Origin: Xestospongia bergquistia
Lineage: Eukaryota; Porifera; Demospongiae; Haplosclerida; Petrosiidae
Length of the DNA stretch: 64,000 nt
Assembly: GCA_963965975.1 (NCBI GenBank)
Contig: OZ014412.1
Coordinates: 15,080,849-15,144,848 of the forward strand
Direction: 5' to 3'
In this document: in pieces, positions 1 through 12,315 of the stretch
Layout of the letters: every line of letters starts with the position of its first letter
Numbering within the stretch: the stretch's first letter is position 1
The notes under the pieces: generated by a model
What the model was told of the DNA's origin: nothing
What the model saw: the letters and a program-made list of their open reading frames with translations, nothing else
Database searches by the model: none
Position numbers and translations under genes: made by a program

Positions 1-2010
1 TATATGAGTATACTGAGAATAAAATCATTCAAGCATATGAACAATTACAATTGATAGAATCAAAATTGAACAATCTTTGAGTCTGGAATATAATATCAGT
101 AGTCCATTTCAGGCAACATATATTTTATGAATTAAATTGTTATTAGTGATAGATATATCTGCAGTGATATATAGATAGCTTGATAAATGTTATTCGCTAT
201 CCAGTAAGCAATATAGCTTACTATCATTATGTATTATAAACATAATATATTATACTAAATCTACTAATAAAAGGAGAGAGAGATATATATATTGACTAAC
301 CTAAATGGATTAATGAAGGACATAGTAGACATTTACATAATAGGATTATGTAATAATGCTAATAACTAGAACAAGAGATTTATCGAATCAAATATACAAT
401 CATAATGATTTCATCTATTGTCTATAAATATAATTTATGATCAAGACTTGGTCTTGTGATAATTCTGTTATGGCTTTCATAATATTGATAAAACTATAGT
501 ACAATCACTTTAAGCTTATTAAGTTAATTTTATTATTAACTTAACATATATTATATATGAAGTACACTATTGTATAGGATTCCAACTTCTCAGAGTCAAT
601 GAACTACATGTCTAATTATAGTACTAGCATTTCCTGGAATAATCATTCTATCAAATTTATATTTAATAGACATTTTCTTGGAAATGAATTCATACATGTC
701 CTCAAAGAGTTATATTGTATGTAGTATAATTATACTATGACCATGGTGAGAATGGAAGTCTTACAAATTTGTTATCAGTAAGTACTTGGTAATTGCTTCT
801 ATATGAGTATGCTAAGAATAAAACCATTTAAGCATATGAACAATTACAATTCATAGAATCAAAATTGAACAATTTTTGAATGTGTAATGTAATAATATCA
901 GTAGTCCCTTTCAGGCAATATATATTTTATGAATTAAATTAATATTAGCGATAGATATACCTGCAGTGATATATGTATATAGATAGCTTGATAAATGTTA
1001 TTCGCTATCCAGTAAGCGATATAACTTACTATTATTATGTATTATAAACAAAATATATTATACTAAATCTACTAATAAAGGGAGAGACAGATATATATGT
1101 TGATTAATGCATATGGGTTAATGAAGGACATAGTCGTTTACATAATAGGATTATGTAATAATGCTAATAAATAGAACAAGAGATTTATCGAATCACAAAT
1201 ACAATCATATAAATGATTTCATCTACTGTCCAATGATAATTAATTTCAAATTCTTGGTAATATAATTATATTCCATAAACTTAATTATTAATTATAATAT
1301 TATTTACATGTGGTTTAGTACTGTCTAGTAGAAGCTGTCTTGTCAGTTAATTAAGTTACTATTATTATTAACTTGCATATAGTTATTCTACATGAAATAA
1401 GAGTTAAACTACACTCACACACACATGTATATATGTAGTGTGGAAACGTGCTTCCTGTATAAATCTTGACAGGAATATCACATTAAAGGTAAGTCCAATG
1501 ACAGGTGCCCTCAGTTTAAGCTGATTAAGTTAATGTCAGTATTAACTTAATATATAATATATATTAACTACACTAGAGTCAATCAATTTACATGTCCAAT
1601 AATAGTACTAGTATTTCCTGGAATAATCATAATAATCTAATTAGACGTTTACAAGAAATAAATTCATACATCATCTTCAAGGAGTTATATTGTTTATTAT
1701 ATATAGGATGTAAATCTTACAACTCTGTTATCAGAACTTGCTAAGGGCTTCTATATGAGTATACTGAGAATAAAACCATTTAAGCACATGGACAATTACA
1801 ATTCACAGAATCAAAACTGAGCAATATTTGAGGATAATATCAGTAGTCCATATCAGGTAATTTATAGTTGATGAATTAAATTTTTATTATCAATAAAATT
1901 AATATATCTGCAGTGATAGATAGCTTCATAAATGTAACTAGCTGCCTAGCAAGCGACTTAACTTACATACATTATACAGCAAATATATTATGATATAATA
2001 AATCTACTAA
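1..2010. repeat. R1 dispersed repeat, head-to-tail copies
   Basis: About 2 kb of AT-rich non-coding DNA made of repeated blocks. One block (about 1-470, 795-1230 and 1750-2010) contains ATATCTGCAGTGATA and AGCTTGATAAATGTTATTCG. A second block (about 510-800 and 1510-1760) contains TTTCCTGGAATAATCAT and AATAGACATTTTCTTG. The same blocks in the same order recur at 9780-11470, and a fragment lies at 3540-3700. No coding potential or terminal structure was seen. It is a divergent low-copy repeat, probably the body of a decayed non-autonomous element. Confidence 0.75.
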
Positions 2011-2171
2011 TAAAGTACCAATTTATATTATATACTCAAATATTGCTAAATTTTGATTCAACCATTCAAAATAATCCCCTCAGTTAGCTTTGACAATTAA
2101 TTTCCGCTCTTCGATATCACTTAACAGGGCGTAATGTAATTATAAGATAATTTAACGGTCTGTATATTGTG

Positions 2172-2200
2172 CACGTGACATGTACGCGTAAGATATAAAA
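2172..2200 (+). promoter_or_regulatory. Core promoter of S1: E-box and TATA box
   Basis: CACGTG at 2172-2177 is followed by TATAAAA at 2194-2200, about 78 bp before the S1 start codon, with an Inr-like TCAGTTC downstream. The same order (GTGCACGT-like site, then TATAAAA or close variant) is found upstream of S3 and S5, so the arrangement is conserved in the family. Confidence 0.6.
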
Positions 2201-2277
2201 AGATCTTCAGTTTTCAGTTCAGTCAAGCGATCTCTTTAAGAGCATATAACAGACAGCAGATTTCAGTTGCAGGAAAC

Positions 2278-2704
2278 ATGGCAGATATGAGTGGTAATTA
2301 TTAAATGATACTTCTGTATGAAAATTAACACTTTCTTCTTAATAGTTTGTACTATTCAAGTAATAGACTATACGGATTATAAAATATTCCTTCATTATGG
2401 CGCTGTACATAATTGGTGGAGCCATACACCACCCGTGATTGTTCACCAGGACTTTATCCAGGTATATCACTAAATAATCTATAATCAGTGTATTTAATGA
2501 ATTATTTTGCAGGCTGAAGGCATTGATTATGTATCTGGTACTTTCAGAATGAAAATTTTGGATGAACAAATTGTGGTATCTTTCGACACACAGGGACACG
2601 AGAAAATTAACATTCAATTAGGTGGATTTCGTTTTAAAGTTTCAGGTTTTGTACGTGGCACAACTATTGGTCTTGAAGTTTTTGATTCACAGAATAAAAA
2701 GTGA
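2278..2704 (+). CDS. S1: small protein of unrecognised family, 3 exons
   Basis: Function unknown. Exons are 2278-2293, 2346-2461 and 2513-2704. Borders are GTAATT/AATAG and GTATAT/GCAG, and phases are 1 then 0, the same as in S5. The total is 324 nt, or 107 residues. Exon 2 carries the family hallmark YGAVHNWW, and exon 3 carries YVSGTF followed by alternating hydrophobic residues, suggesting a small beta-rich fold. No clear signal peptide or membrane segment is visible. The start is chosen because the 16-nt first exon matches the other copies and sits below a TATA box. S1 is the only + strand copy and is divergent in exon 3, lacking the usual GP motif. A distant aegerolysin-like or other beta-sandwich relation is possible but unproven. 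Confidence 0.65.
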
Positions 2705-2835
2705 ACTGTGATGACAAAATTGGGAATAGAAATAATGACTACAGTTTTTTAGCTATTTTTTGTTTTCCCTTATTGTAGGCCTTTATTTTTTATTATGTTT
2801 TTGTTAAAAAGTTTTTCAATGAATCTATCATAGAT

Positions 2836-2841
2836 AATAAA
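2836..2841 (+). terminator. Poly(A) signal of S1
   Basis: AATAAA lies about 132 bp after the S1 stop codon, in an AT-rich 3' region with T-runs. It is the first canonical hexamer downstream. Confidence 0.5.
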
Positions 2842-4023
2842 TTGTTTAATTTAAACCAGGAGATTGTGAATGCAGGAATGTGAGAGCTATGAATTAAGGT
2901 GTGTGTGACATTAAAGTCAGACAAAACAAGAAAAACCAGTTTTGTGTCTATAATAACCAATACAATTTATAACTTTAAAGAATCCTGACTTCACTGACAA
3001 TCCACGAACTTTATGTATGTAATAATATTGCTGTAACTATTAGTGTGATTTTGCGTACTATACTGGCTTGGAAGTGCATAACTTACTTTTTAATATCTAT
3101 AAACTGTAGATTATATAAAGAGTTAATTATTATTATGATGACATTATTTATGATTGGATGAGTATATGTACATTACAAAATTATTATTGTATTATGATTT
3201 AAATTAGTTTACAGTATTATATCTCTAAACTTTAAAATGACACTATATAGTTAATAGTCCAACCCCAAAATCTTTAATTAAGTGATGTGGAAATATTTTA
3301 ATAATAAAATATTATTCCAGGAATATGTCTACATTACTTAAGAATAAACCTAATTTTGATGAGTAGGTTCATTAGAGGAAGTGACCATAATTGGACATCA
3401 CTTTAATTGATTTTAAAATTTTGGTGTTACCAATAATATACAGTATAACACAGTCATATATTGTATTCATATATTGAGTACTTTAACCTCAAAAAATTAA
3501 ATAGCAAAATATTGAGGGTGTGTATAGGATTATATATATTGTCATTCAACTTATAATTATGTCTAATTATAGTACCAGTATTTCCTGGAATAATTATTAT
3601 AATCAAATTTATATTTAATAGACATTTTCTTGTCATACACTGTCTTCTAACAGTTGTGCATAATATATATAGTATGACCATGTTGAGGATGTAAGTCACG
3701 TGAGAACGTCACTTGAGGAGGATAAGGAAGTCTCTGGATAAGACCGCAGCGAGGTTAAGCACTTTAGTGCATTTTATTTAATTTTTGATTTTGGTACCAA
3801 AAATATAAGCTAAATATTAATCTGTCTACTTACTAAACTACCATGTTCATTCCTTCATATAGTGGTTAGGAGTTGAACGATTAACTTTGTCCCACCTTTT
3901 TAAAACAAGATCTACCTGTAGCAATGAACATGTCAATACATAGGTAATATATAGGTAATTAATTTATTTGAATTAGTCAAACTACAGTAATAGCTTGTTG
4001 ACAATACTCAAATCCAGTCTATA

Positions 4024-4066
<43 letters not shown>

Positions 4067-4327
4067 TATATAGCACTAAATAAAGTTTCATGATGCATTA
4101 TATAGAATGACTTGGTCATCAAGAATATACACTGCTGATAAATGCTTTTGATATTGTTACACTATACTAAAAACTTTTTAAATAAGTAATTTTATTGTTA
4201 TTATTAACGATAAAATAAAGGCCTACAAAAAAACAAAACAAAAAAATTATTTTCAAAATTGTACTCGATTAATGTAGTTCATTTTAACATGCAGCTCGTA
4301 TACTCTGCAATATGAATTTGTTATTAT
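2842..4327. other. Non-coding spacer with R1 fragment and AT microsatellite
   Basis: No gene seen. It contains a fragment of R1 at 3540-3700 (TTTCCTGGAATAATTAT, AATAGACATTTTCTTG) and a (TA)n tract at about 4027-4077. The last 100 bp are the probable 3' region of S2, which is transcribed leftward. Confidence 0.5.
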
Positions 4328-5775
4328 TCAGATCTTAACAATTTGCAGAGTAGCAATAGCGTTCATGTCTTTCGCAGATGGACCATTAACAATTTTGACA
4401 ACAACAGGACCTGCACTCAGTTTAGTAGGTATAATAGTAGGCTTTTCTCTGACAGAATAATCAAACTCAATCTTGACCTTTTCACTTGCAATTAATATTG
4501 TAAAAGTACCAGAGACCTTGCCAACACCATTAGCCTAAAAGACATTATAACATTCCAATATAATCTTTCATTTTACATGCCTTAATAGAACCATTGGGTA
4601 AAATGATTTCAGGGTTGCCTGGACTCCACGATTTATGTACGGCACCATACTCAATTACTGCTTGCTGACCAATATTGTTTATAACATCAATAGTATAAGC
4701 TGTCAATATAAACAATAAAATGAAACATTAACATGCATATATTATTGAAATTATCAACTTCTTACTTAGGTCACTTGTTATCTGGAATGAAACCTGAGCT
4801 GCTAAACCAGTAACGGTAGGTCCATTAAGAACCACAATAGAATTTGGACCAGTAACTAACATTTTAGCATTAAAGGTGGGGTTTTGTCCAGCAGCAAAAT
4901 TAAATTTAATCTCAAATTTTTCACTTTTGATAGAAATTATAAAAGTACCACTTACACATTCATCCCCAGAAGCCTGCAAATCATTTACATTGAACTGCTT
5001 AAAGTATTACTATAAATTATGTACCATGATGTGGCCATGATTCAACTGTACTTGGGTTCTTGGTGCTCCAAGTGTTATGAACACTTTTATATTCAATCAT
5101 TGCCTTCTCATCAGTGCTGTTTAAGAAATCAATATTGTATTCTGTCAAGATATGAACATAATCATTGCATATGATAGTAAAGTTATAAATATTACTTGTA
5201 TTTCTTGTATTTCTTGTTATTTTAAATGAAACATTAGCCATTGAACCATCAACAGTTGGTCCACTAAGAATCACAACAGTATCAAAACCTTTAGTCAACT
5301 TTTTAGCATTAAACACAGTCTTCTTTCCAGCAGAGTAGTCAAATTCAATTTGAATTTTTTTACTTCCAAGCATAATAATAAAAGTACCAGATACTTTGCA
5401 ATAGTCACCAGTAGCCTGTTAACATTTACATACTCACTATATAGCATCAAAAATATTTACCTTGATGTACCCTTTGTCAACAATTACACTTGAATTACCA
5501 GGGCTCCACCAGTCATGAACATCTCCATATTGAATTATGGCATCTTCACCCGTTTGGTTTATACATTCAATATCATAAGCTGTCACAACTACAGATCAAA
5601 AATTTGAAATCAGAACACATTAAAATAATCACTGTTACCTTTGTTTTTTAAAATCTTAAAAGATACATTAGCTGTGAAGTTTTCAACAGTTGATCCATTA
5701 AGAATCTCACTAGTATCAGGACCAGATGTCAACTTTTTAGTGTCAAAAGTAGGCTTTTCTCCAATACCAACATCA
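4328..5775 (-). pseudogene. S2: multi-module S-family gene, truncated and frameshifted
   Basis: A leftward gene built of repeated S modules, each exon A (YG-x-VH-x-WW-like) plus exon B (SGTF...F-x-Y...GP). Exons by descending coordinate: B1 about 5775-5639 (5' end missing), A2 5579-5461, B2 5415-5196, A3 5141-5025, B3 4973-4766, A4 4699-4581, B4 4534-4328 with TGA. Joins are phase 1 (B to A) and phase 0 (A to B), so modules could be duplicated in frame. The A4 donor is GCATGT, a GC-AG intron. Exon A3 ends in the wrong phase: reading one base shifted restores the family pattern, implying a 1-nt indel near 5030-5045. The 5' side is replaced by the rightward DUF7869-like pseudogene. Function unknown. 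It is the only multi-module member here. Confidence 0.6.
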
Positions 5776-5778
5776 AAA

Positions 5779-7272
5779 AGGGCAGTATATATCGAATACA
5801 TTAAAGCTAATGCAACTTCAACGTTCAGAATTGCGTCTGAAACAACTTTCTATAGTATGTGGCGATGATACCTTCCTCACATTGTCATAACTAAACCTAT
5901 GACAGACCTGTATTGGCAATGCCAAAAAATAGCTCTGCTATTGTAAGAAGCCTAAATACACCACTAGCCAATCAGACAGAAGTATGGAGTAACAATGTTA
6001 TAAAATGTTAACTTACACGCTTCCTTAAGGTCTTAGAAAAGGCCAAAGTACACGTAGACCTTGTTAGAAAAGAAAGACATCATTACCAGAAAATCCTGAA
6101 AGAAACTACCTCTGTATTAAAAGATTTATTTACTATAGATGGCACATTTACTCCACCAATCTCACGACCTCTAATGGAGTTAAATATTAATGCTCACTAC
6201 AGTTTTGACTATGCTCAACAGGTATGCAAACATGATTATGATTATTAATCAACAAACATTATTGCTTGTAGATTCATTATCCTAGCAATCCCTTACAACC
6301 AGGGCCAATCTATTTTTTAACGCTACAAAAGTGTGCTATATTTGGTGTGTGTTGTGAGGCCATACCTCGTCAAATAAATTTTTTGATCAATGAGGCCTTT
6401 GATACAGGGAAGGGAGCAAACATTGTCATCAGTATGCTTCATTTTTATTTAGAGAATCATGGCCTTCATGCTGCAAGGCTACACCTAAATGCAGACAACT
6501 GTTGTGGCCAAAATAAAAATAATGCAATGATTTAGGTAAATCATGTCATAACATTATTGCTGAGTTAGCATATTATCCCTACTTCAGTACCTTATTTGGA
6601 GAGTGAGAGTTGGTTTAAACCAGTCAATCACCTTGTCCTTTTAGCCAGCAGGACACACAAAATTCTCTTCTGATTGGTGTTTTGGGCTCATAAAGCAATG
6701 TTTTCGAAGAACAGAAGTTGGTTGTCTCAAAGACCTTGTAAATGTCGTTGAGCAATCAGCTACTGTTAACTCTGCTCAATTGATCGGTCATGACAATGAA
6801 GATATCGTAGTTCCAACTCATGATTGGACAGGTTTTCTAGCTTCTTCATATAAGCACATTACATCCATAAAGAAGTTTCATCACTTCATGGTCTCAAGTA
6901 CAAACCCTGATGAGTTACTAGTAAAAGAAGCCGAAGATGAAATTAATAAATTAATAAATTCTAATAAAATTAAACATTATACGTAACTCCTCTGAACTTC
7001 CAGACTTAGGCTGTATGCTGTCATTAGTAACACCACGTGGTCTCACACCAGAGAGACAATGGTATCTCTTTGAAAAGGTATGAGAGCATTGTCCAGATGC
7101 CAGAAAAGATATGACATGTCCTCTCCTGCTGGTTTCCCGGCCATCAACACCCCACCCATCTTCAGAACCAGTAGTACATCAAGAGAATGATGGATCGATT
7201 CCATGTAGATGTATTTGTGGCATGTGTGGTCAGTCTGGACATAATAGACGTTCCTGCCAAAATGTAAAATAA
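5779..7272 (+). pseudogene. DUF7869-like transposase-related gene, decayed
   Basis: The rightward conceptual protein resembles the large sponge/cnidarian family with a DUF7869 (transposase-like, RNase H-type) domain, recognised from memory. In order: LPHIVITKPMTDLYWQCQ near 5869-5922, a coiled helical stretch near 6020-6130, the core HLNADNCCGQNKNN near 6480-6525, AGHTKFSSDWCFGL near 6645-6690, RGLTPERQWYLFEK near 7039-7080, and a terminal Cys/His cluster C-x-C-x2-C-x2-C-x4-H-x4-C before TAA at 7270. Introns 6222-6271 and 6536-6587 are still recognisable. Damage: TGA at 5866, a frameshift in the A-run near 5924, TAG at 6533 and 6642, a shift near 6982, and an in-frame TGA near 7081. No terminal repeats were found, so whether it was mobile is unknown. 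Confidence 0.7.
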
Positions 7273-8908
7273 CAGAAATAGCACTCAAAATAAACAAACA
7301 ACTTCTATTCGTACCTCCACTTTACATCTACAGTTTCTTTTACATACACTAGAAGTAATCGTCCCTAGCTACATGGTCTTTTAGGCCAAGACATCTATCG
7401 TACTTTATTTACTTAATAGCTCATGACACCTCTCCCTCTCTCTCTCTCTCTCGCAACATTTTTTCTACTTTGCTATATTAACACCATTGGGATGACAAAA
7501 AACTTCAACATCTCTCTGTCTCTTTCTCATGTTCTCCTGTTTAAAGAAAGAAACATGTCATATTGTTGTTTCCCAGGTCTAGTGAGAAATATATAATGTT
7601 TTCAGTTGACACTCAAGAGCTCAAAGAGAAGCAAATACAAACTGGATAAAGGTGCGTTTTGAAATGTTTCATATATACTCTTATAAGTATAAAAATTTGA
7701 AATAATATTTAAGGGAAGTTGATTAAGTTGATTAAGCTTCTCACCAAATTCAAATGCTGTAATGACATGAACATTCTGTAATATCAGTATTTTCATGGTC
7801 CAGGATTAACTTAATAATAGCTAATTGTGGTTATACCAAGTTAAATGAAGTACTTCATATCGTAAGTTTACATGTTACTCTGTTGAAATAGACTGTCTGA
7901 CCTGTTACATATAAAGGAATGAACTTGCTTGTTTAAGAAATAGAGTAATTAATATTAAGGTCACAGTTTAGGTATCAAAATCAAAAATGAAATTGCCAAA
8001 TATTGAGGGCGTTACCATTGGTTACCAGTCATGATATCATCGTGGTCATAGGAATATTACAGTATATATAATTTCAGTGACAGATTCACTCACTTTAAGT
8101 TAATGTTATTATTAACTTAATGCATATTATATAAGAACTACACTATGTAGGTGTTCGTTACTACAGTTACATCAATATCATATAAGCTCAATGCTACAAA
8201 GCCAATACTATAGTGTAACTCAATAAGCGTGAAGCAAAGTAGTTGCATCTACAACCACATTGCTTTTACACCAACTTTGCTATACTAGTCGAATCATGGC
8301 TTCAATTGAAGCTAGAAGTAGATACTAAGTTAGTTAAGTTGAAATAGTATCCACCTCTCCCTCATAGTTTCAGTTATTGAACATAACTACAAAGAGTACA
8401 TTTGGTTTTAAGTTTGCTTTTCACATATTAAGTTAGACCAGTTTTTGGCTTTGTGGTAACTCAATATTAGGTTTACATCAACTTCTTGAGATTCTGGTAA
8501 CGAAGACAACGATTGAAATGACAAAATGCTATTTTAATTGTATGTAACATATGGTCAATTTCAACAAGTCCCTCTACCCTCATGAAAATCCTTAACTGTA
8601 AATCAATGTGATAGAGACATTTTGTGTCCATTTTTACTAATACACTTTTATTGTTATTTAATACTTGCTTTTGATAAAGTAATTTAATGGGTTTAATAAT
8701 GTTATCTTTGTCAAAATTATTTTAACAAGAAAATAATCAAAAATAATAGTCTATACAAAAGAGAAAAAAATAGCAGCAAAACTTTAGTCTCTAGAAAATA
8801 ATCAAAAATATTAGCCTATACAATAGGGAAAAAATAGCTGCAAAACTTTAGTCTCTATTTTGTACTGTTATGTGTTCCCTTTTTCAAATTTGGCATCAAA
8901 GCTCATCA
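7273..8908. other. Non-coding spacer with CT microsatellite
   Basis: No gene recognised. It contains a (CT)n tract at about 7431-7453. A partial R1/M1-like stretch lies near 8090-8140 and 8380-8470 (TGTGGTAACTCAATATTAGG). A short direct repeat lies at 8695-8850 (AAAATAATCAAAAATA twice, GCAAAACTTTAGTCTCT twice) and looks like a duplicated 3' region of the leftward S3 gene. Confidence 0.5.
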
Positions 8909-9366
8909 TTATTGTTTTGGATCAACAACTTGGATAGTACAGTTAGCTGTCATATCTTGAGCATAAGGTCCATTAGTAATCTGAGCAATATAAGGACCTG
9001 GGGTCAACTTCTTAGATGTAAGGGTGGGGTTTTTTCCAGGAACATAAGAAAAATCGACCTGAATATTTTCACCTTTAACTAAAATCTTGAAAGTACCAGA
9101 TGCTGAACCTTGGCCAGAGACCTGAATACAAATATATGTAAAAAAGGAATTATTTCATAATTTATGACAAACCTGGATAAATCATAAATCCTTGAGTATT
9201 TATCACGTTTGGGTGTGAAAGCCACCATTCATGTGCTGCTCCATATGTAACCACTATTGCTGCACCAGAACTGTTTAAGAGTGTAATATCATATGCTATA
9301 TATAAAGAAGAAAACGTTAACTCAATCACACATATCATAAATATAATTACTGTAATCAACACTCAT
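8909..9366 (-). CDS. S3: small S-family protein, 3 exons, splice phase uncertain
   Basis: Leftward. Exon 1 is 9366-9351 (ATG, 16 nt), exon A 9295-9173 with GAAHEWW, and exon B 9121-8909 ending TAA. Exon B carries ASGTFKI, DFSYVPGKNPT, TPGP and NGPYAQDMTA. Exon A ends phase 1 (CCAG then GTTTGT), while exon B read from 9121 needs phase 0. Either the acceptor is the internal TTCAG just before the CATCTGG that encodes SGTF, giving a shorter linker, or one base has been lost. The alternative acceptor keeps the frame. No signal peptide seen; function unknown. Exon B is very close to S5. The 3' region shares TGTACTGTTATGTGTTC with S5 and S7. Confidence 0.55.
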
Positions 9367-9460
9367 GGTTCTTTTAATTGAAGTTTGCTGACTGTAAGCT
9401 GAAGAGGGACTTAGTCAGAAAGAATCTATTGACTAATCTGAAAAACTAAGCTAAGAAAGG

Positions 9461-9496
9461 CCTTTTTATATTTTACTACACATGCTTACGTGCACG
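9461..9496 (-). promoter_or_regulatory. S3 promoter: TATAAAAAGG and GTGCAC
   Basis: Reverse strand TATAAAAAGG (+ strand 9461-9470) lies about 95 bp upstream of the S3 ATG, with CGTGCACGTA just beyond (about 9487-9496). The TATA block and the following CCTTTCTTAGC are almost identical to those of S4. Confidence 0.6.
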
Positions 9497-9779
9497 ACAT
9501 ACATCCGGTTTAACCATGACGTAAACATGACCGGATGCTAATCTATTATGCAGCCCTTGTCGATCACTTTACTAAGAAACTAAGTGTATGATGACTGTCA
9601 TATTTGCTTACGAGAAGTTCTCGTCTATATTTGGTATTGGTATATCTTTTGTCTAAAAAGTTCTACCAGTTTTAATATAATAACTTCTATGTAAGAAGCT
9701 CATCTTATTAACTTGTTGCATTACAATTATTATTATTGAATTTTGCTTCTTATAAGTTTACAGTTATACCTTCTGTAGA

Positions 9780-11470
9780 AATTTCTAATAATTGACACTA
9801 TATAATTAATAGTCCAACTCCTAACCACTATGAAGAAATGAACATTCTAGTTTAGTGAGTAGACAGATTAATATTAAGTTTATAATTATTGTGGTAACAA
9901 ACCCAAATAGTGATATAGCAAGATAGTAAGGGTGTTTTCCATTGGTCACCTGTCATTATATCATTGTGGTTATAGGAATATCACAGTATAGGTAAGTCCA
10001 GTGACAAGTATCCTCACTTTAAGCTAATTAACTTAATGTTATTATTAGCTTAATATATATTATATATGAAGTACACTAGAGACAATCAACTTACATGTCT
10101 AATTATATTACTAGCATTTCTTGGAATAATAATTTTATCAAATTTATATTTAATAGACATTTTCTTTGAAATGAATTCATGCATTGTCTTCAAAGAGTTA
10201 TATTGTATAATACATATAGTATGACCGTGTTGAGGATGTAAGTCTTACAACTTTCTTTCAATTCTTGCTAAGGGCTTTTATATGTGTTTACTGAGAATAA
10301 AACCATTCAAGCATATGGACAGTTACAATTCTTAGAATGAAAATTGAATAATCTTTGAGTGTGTAATATAATACCAGTAGTCCATTTTATTATTATTGAT
10401 AGATATATCTGCAGTGATGGATGGCTTCATAAATATAATCAGCTGTCTGACAAGTGTACTTAACTTACTATCATTATGTATTTCTATACAGAGTACAGTA
10501 TGATCAGTTTACTAAAGAATAGAGACACGGACATATATGTTGACTAACTTAGATGGATTTATAAAGGTCATTTTAAACATTTATGGAATAGGATTATGTA
10601 AAATCTTTCTTCTTTGAACGTGTAATGTAATAATATCAGTAGTCCCTTTCAGACAATATATATTTTATTAAGTTATTATTAGCGATAGATATATCTGCAG
10701 TGATATATAGATAGCTTGATAAATGTTATTCGTTATCCAGTAAGCGATATAACTTTCTATCATTATGTATTATAAACAAAATATATTATACTAAATCTAC
10801 TAATAATGGGAGACACACATATATATATATATATATATTGACTAACCTATATGGGTTAATGAAGGACATAGTAGATGTTTACATAATAGGATTATGTAAT
10901 AATGCTAATAACTAGAACAAGAGATTTATTGAATCACACATACAATCATAATGATTTCCTCTATTGTCTATAAATATAATTTATGATCAAGACTTGTCAT
11001 TGTGGTGACTCTAATGGCTTTCATAATATTGATAAAACTATGGTACACTCACTTTAAGTTAATGTTATTATTAACTTAATATATATTTTATATGACGTAC
11101 ACTATTGTATAGGATTTCAACTTCTCAGAGTCAATCCACTTACATGTCTAATTATAGTACTAGCATTTCCTGGAATAATCATTTTATCAAATTTATACTT
11201 AATAGACATTTTCTTGGGAATGATTCATGCATTGTCTTTTAAGAGTTATACTATAAATAATATGACCATATTGAGGATATTAGCTTTATAACATTAACTT
11301 TGTTATCAGTATTTGCTAAGGGCTTATATATGAGTATACTCAGAATAAAACCATTTAAGCATATGAACAATTACAATTGATAGAATCAAAATTGAACAAT
11401 CTTTGAACGTGTAATGTAATAATATCAATAGAAAGTTGTCTAATGATAATTAATTTATGATCAAATTGTT
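9780..11470. repeat. R1 dispersed repeat, second cluster
   Basis: The same alternating blocks as 1-2010. CTGCAGTGAT blocks lie at about 10390-10610 and 10640-10990, TTTCCTGGAATAATCAT-type blocks at about 10010-10280 and 11050-11340, and a 3' piece runs to 11470. No coding potential. Copies are clearly diverged from those at 1-2010. Confidence 0.7.
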
Positions 11471-12315
11471 GGAAATATAATTACATTCCATAAAATTTAT
11501 TAATAATGTTATTTAAATGTGGTTTGGTACTGTCCAGTAGGAGCTGTCTTGTCAGTTAATTAAGTTACTATTATTATTAACATGCATATAGTTATTATAC
11601 TTGAAATAAGAGTTAAAGTACACATACACAAACACACACACGCATATTATATATATATGCACATATTATACATAGTGTGGAAACGAGCTTCTTGCAAAAA
11701 TCTTCCAAGATATTGTAAGGGGAAGTATTTTCATTTAGTAGTGTATCATCAAGAAATATATATTATGCATGTACTGTTGTTATTTTGAACATGCAGTCAA
11801 AATTAAGGGTAAAAATGACATACCAAATGCAGTATCATGTCTAGTAACATGATAGGGTTAACGTTGTATGGCCCCTGCTGTATATGAGGTGATGAAGTAC
11901 ATTAGTCAGAAAGTGTGTTAACAGCATATTGTTATAGCTGGCTTTAGTTAATGAACATTGTCATTTATTATATCATGCAAAATAATTCAGTCTTGTAGTT
12001 TAGACTATGTATATATTGACAAATATACTTACTAGATTAAAGGTTTACCTATTTCATTATACAGTGCATATAATAATCACTTTGTAAGAAATGCCTATAG
12101 GTCCAGCAGGAAATCATACTTTACTGTGTATTGGTTTCATAAGTAATTTAGTGCTATTATCAATGTTAACTAATTGAATGTTTTTAACAATAATGACTAC
12201 ATAAAAAAATTGAAGGCCTATAAAAAAATAAAATCAAAAATTTTATTTAGCAGCAAAACTGTAGTCACTATTTGTACCATTATGTGTTCCTTTATCTCAA
12301 CTTTAATATCTCAAT
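11471..12315. other. Non-coding spacer
   Basis: Contains another copy of the segment also at 1240-1450 (GGAGCTGTCTTGTCAGTTAA with CACACA and TATATA tracts at about 11620-11680). The final part is the probable 3' region of S4. Nothing else was recognised. Confidence 0.4.

Noticed and set aside
4021-4080. TA tract as replication origin or matrix site
   Set aside because: Simple microsatellite expansion explains it; similar tracts occur at 27.0, 48.1 and 57.0 kb.
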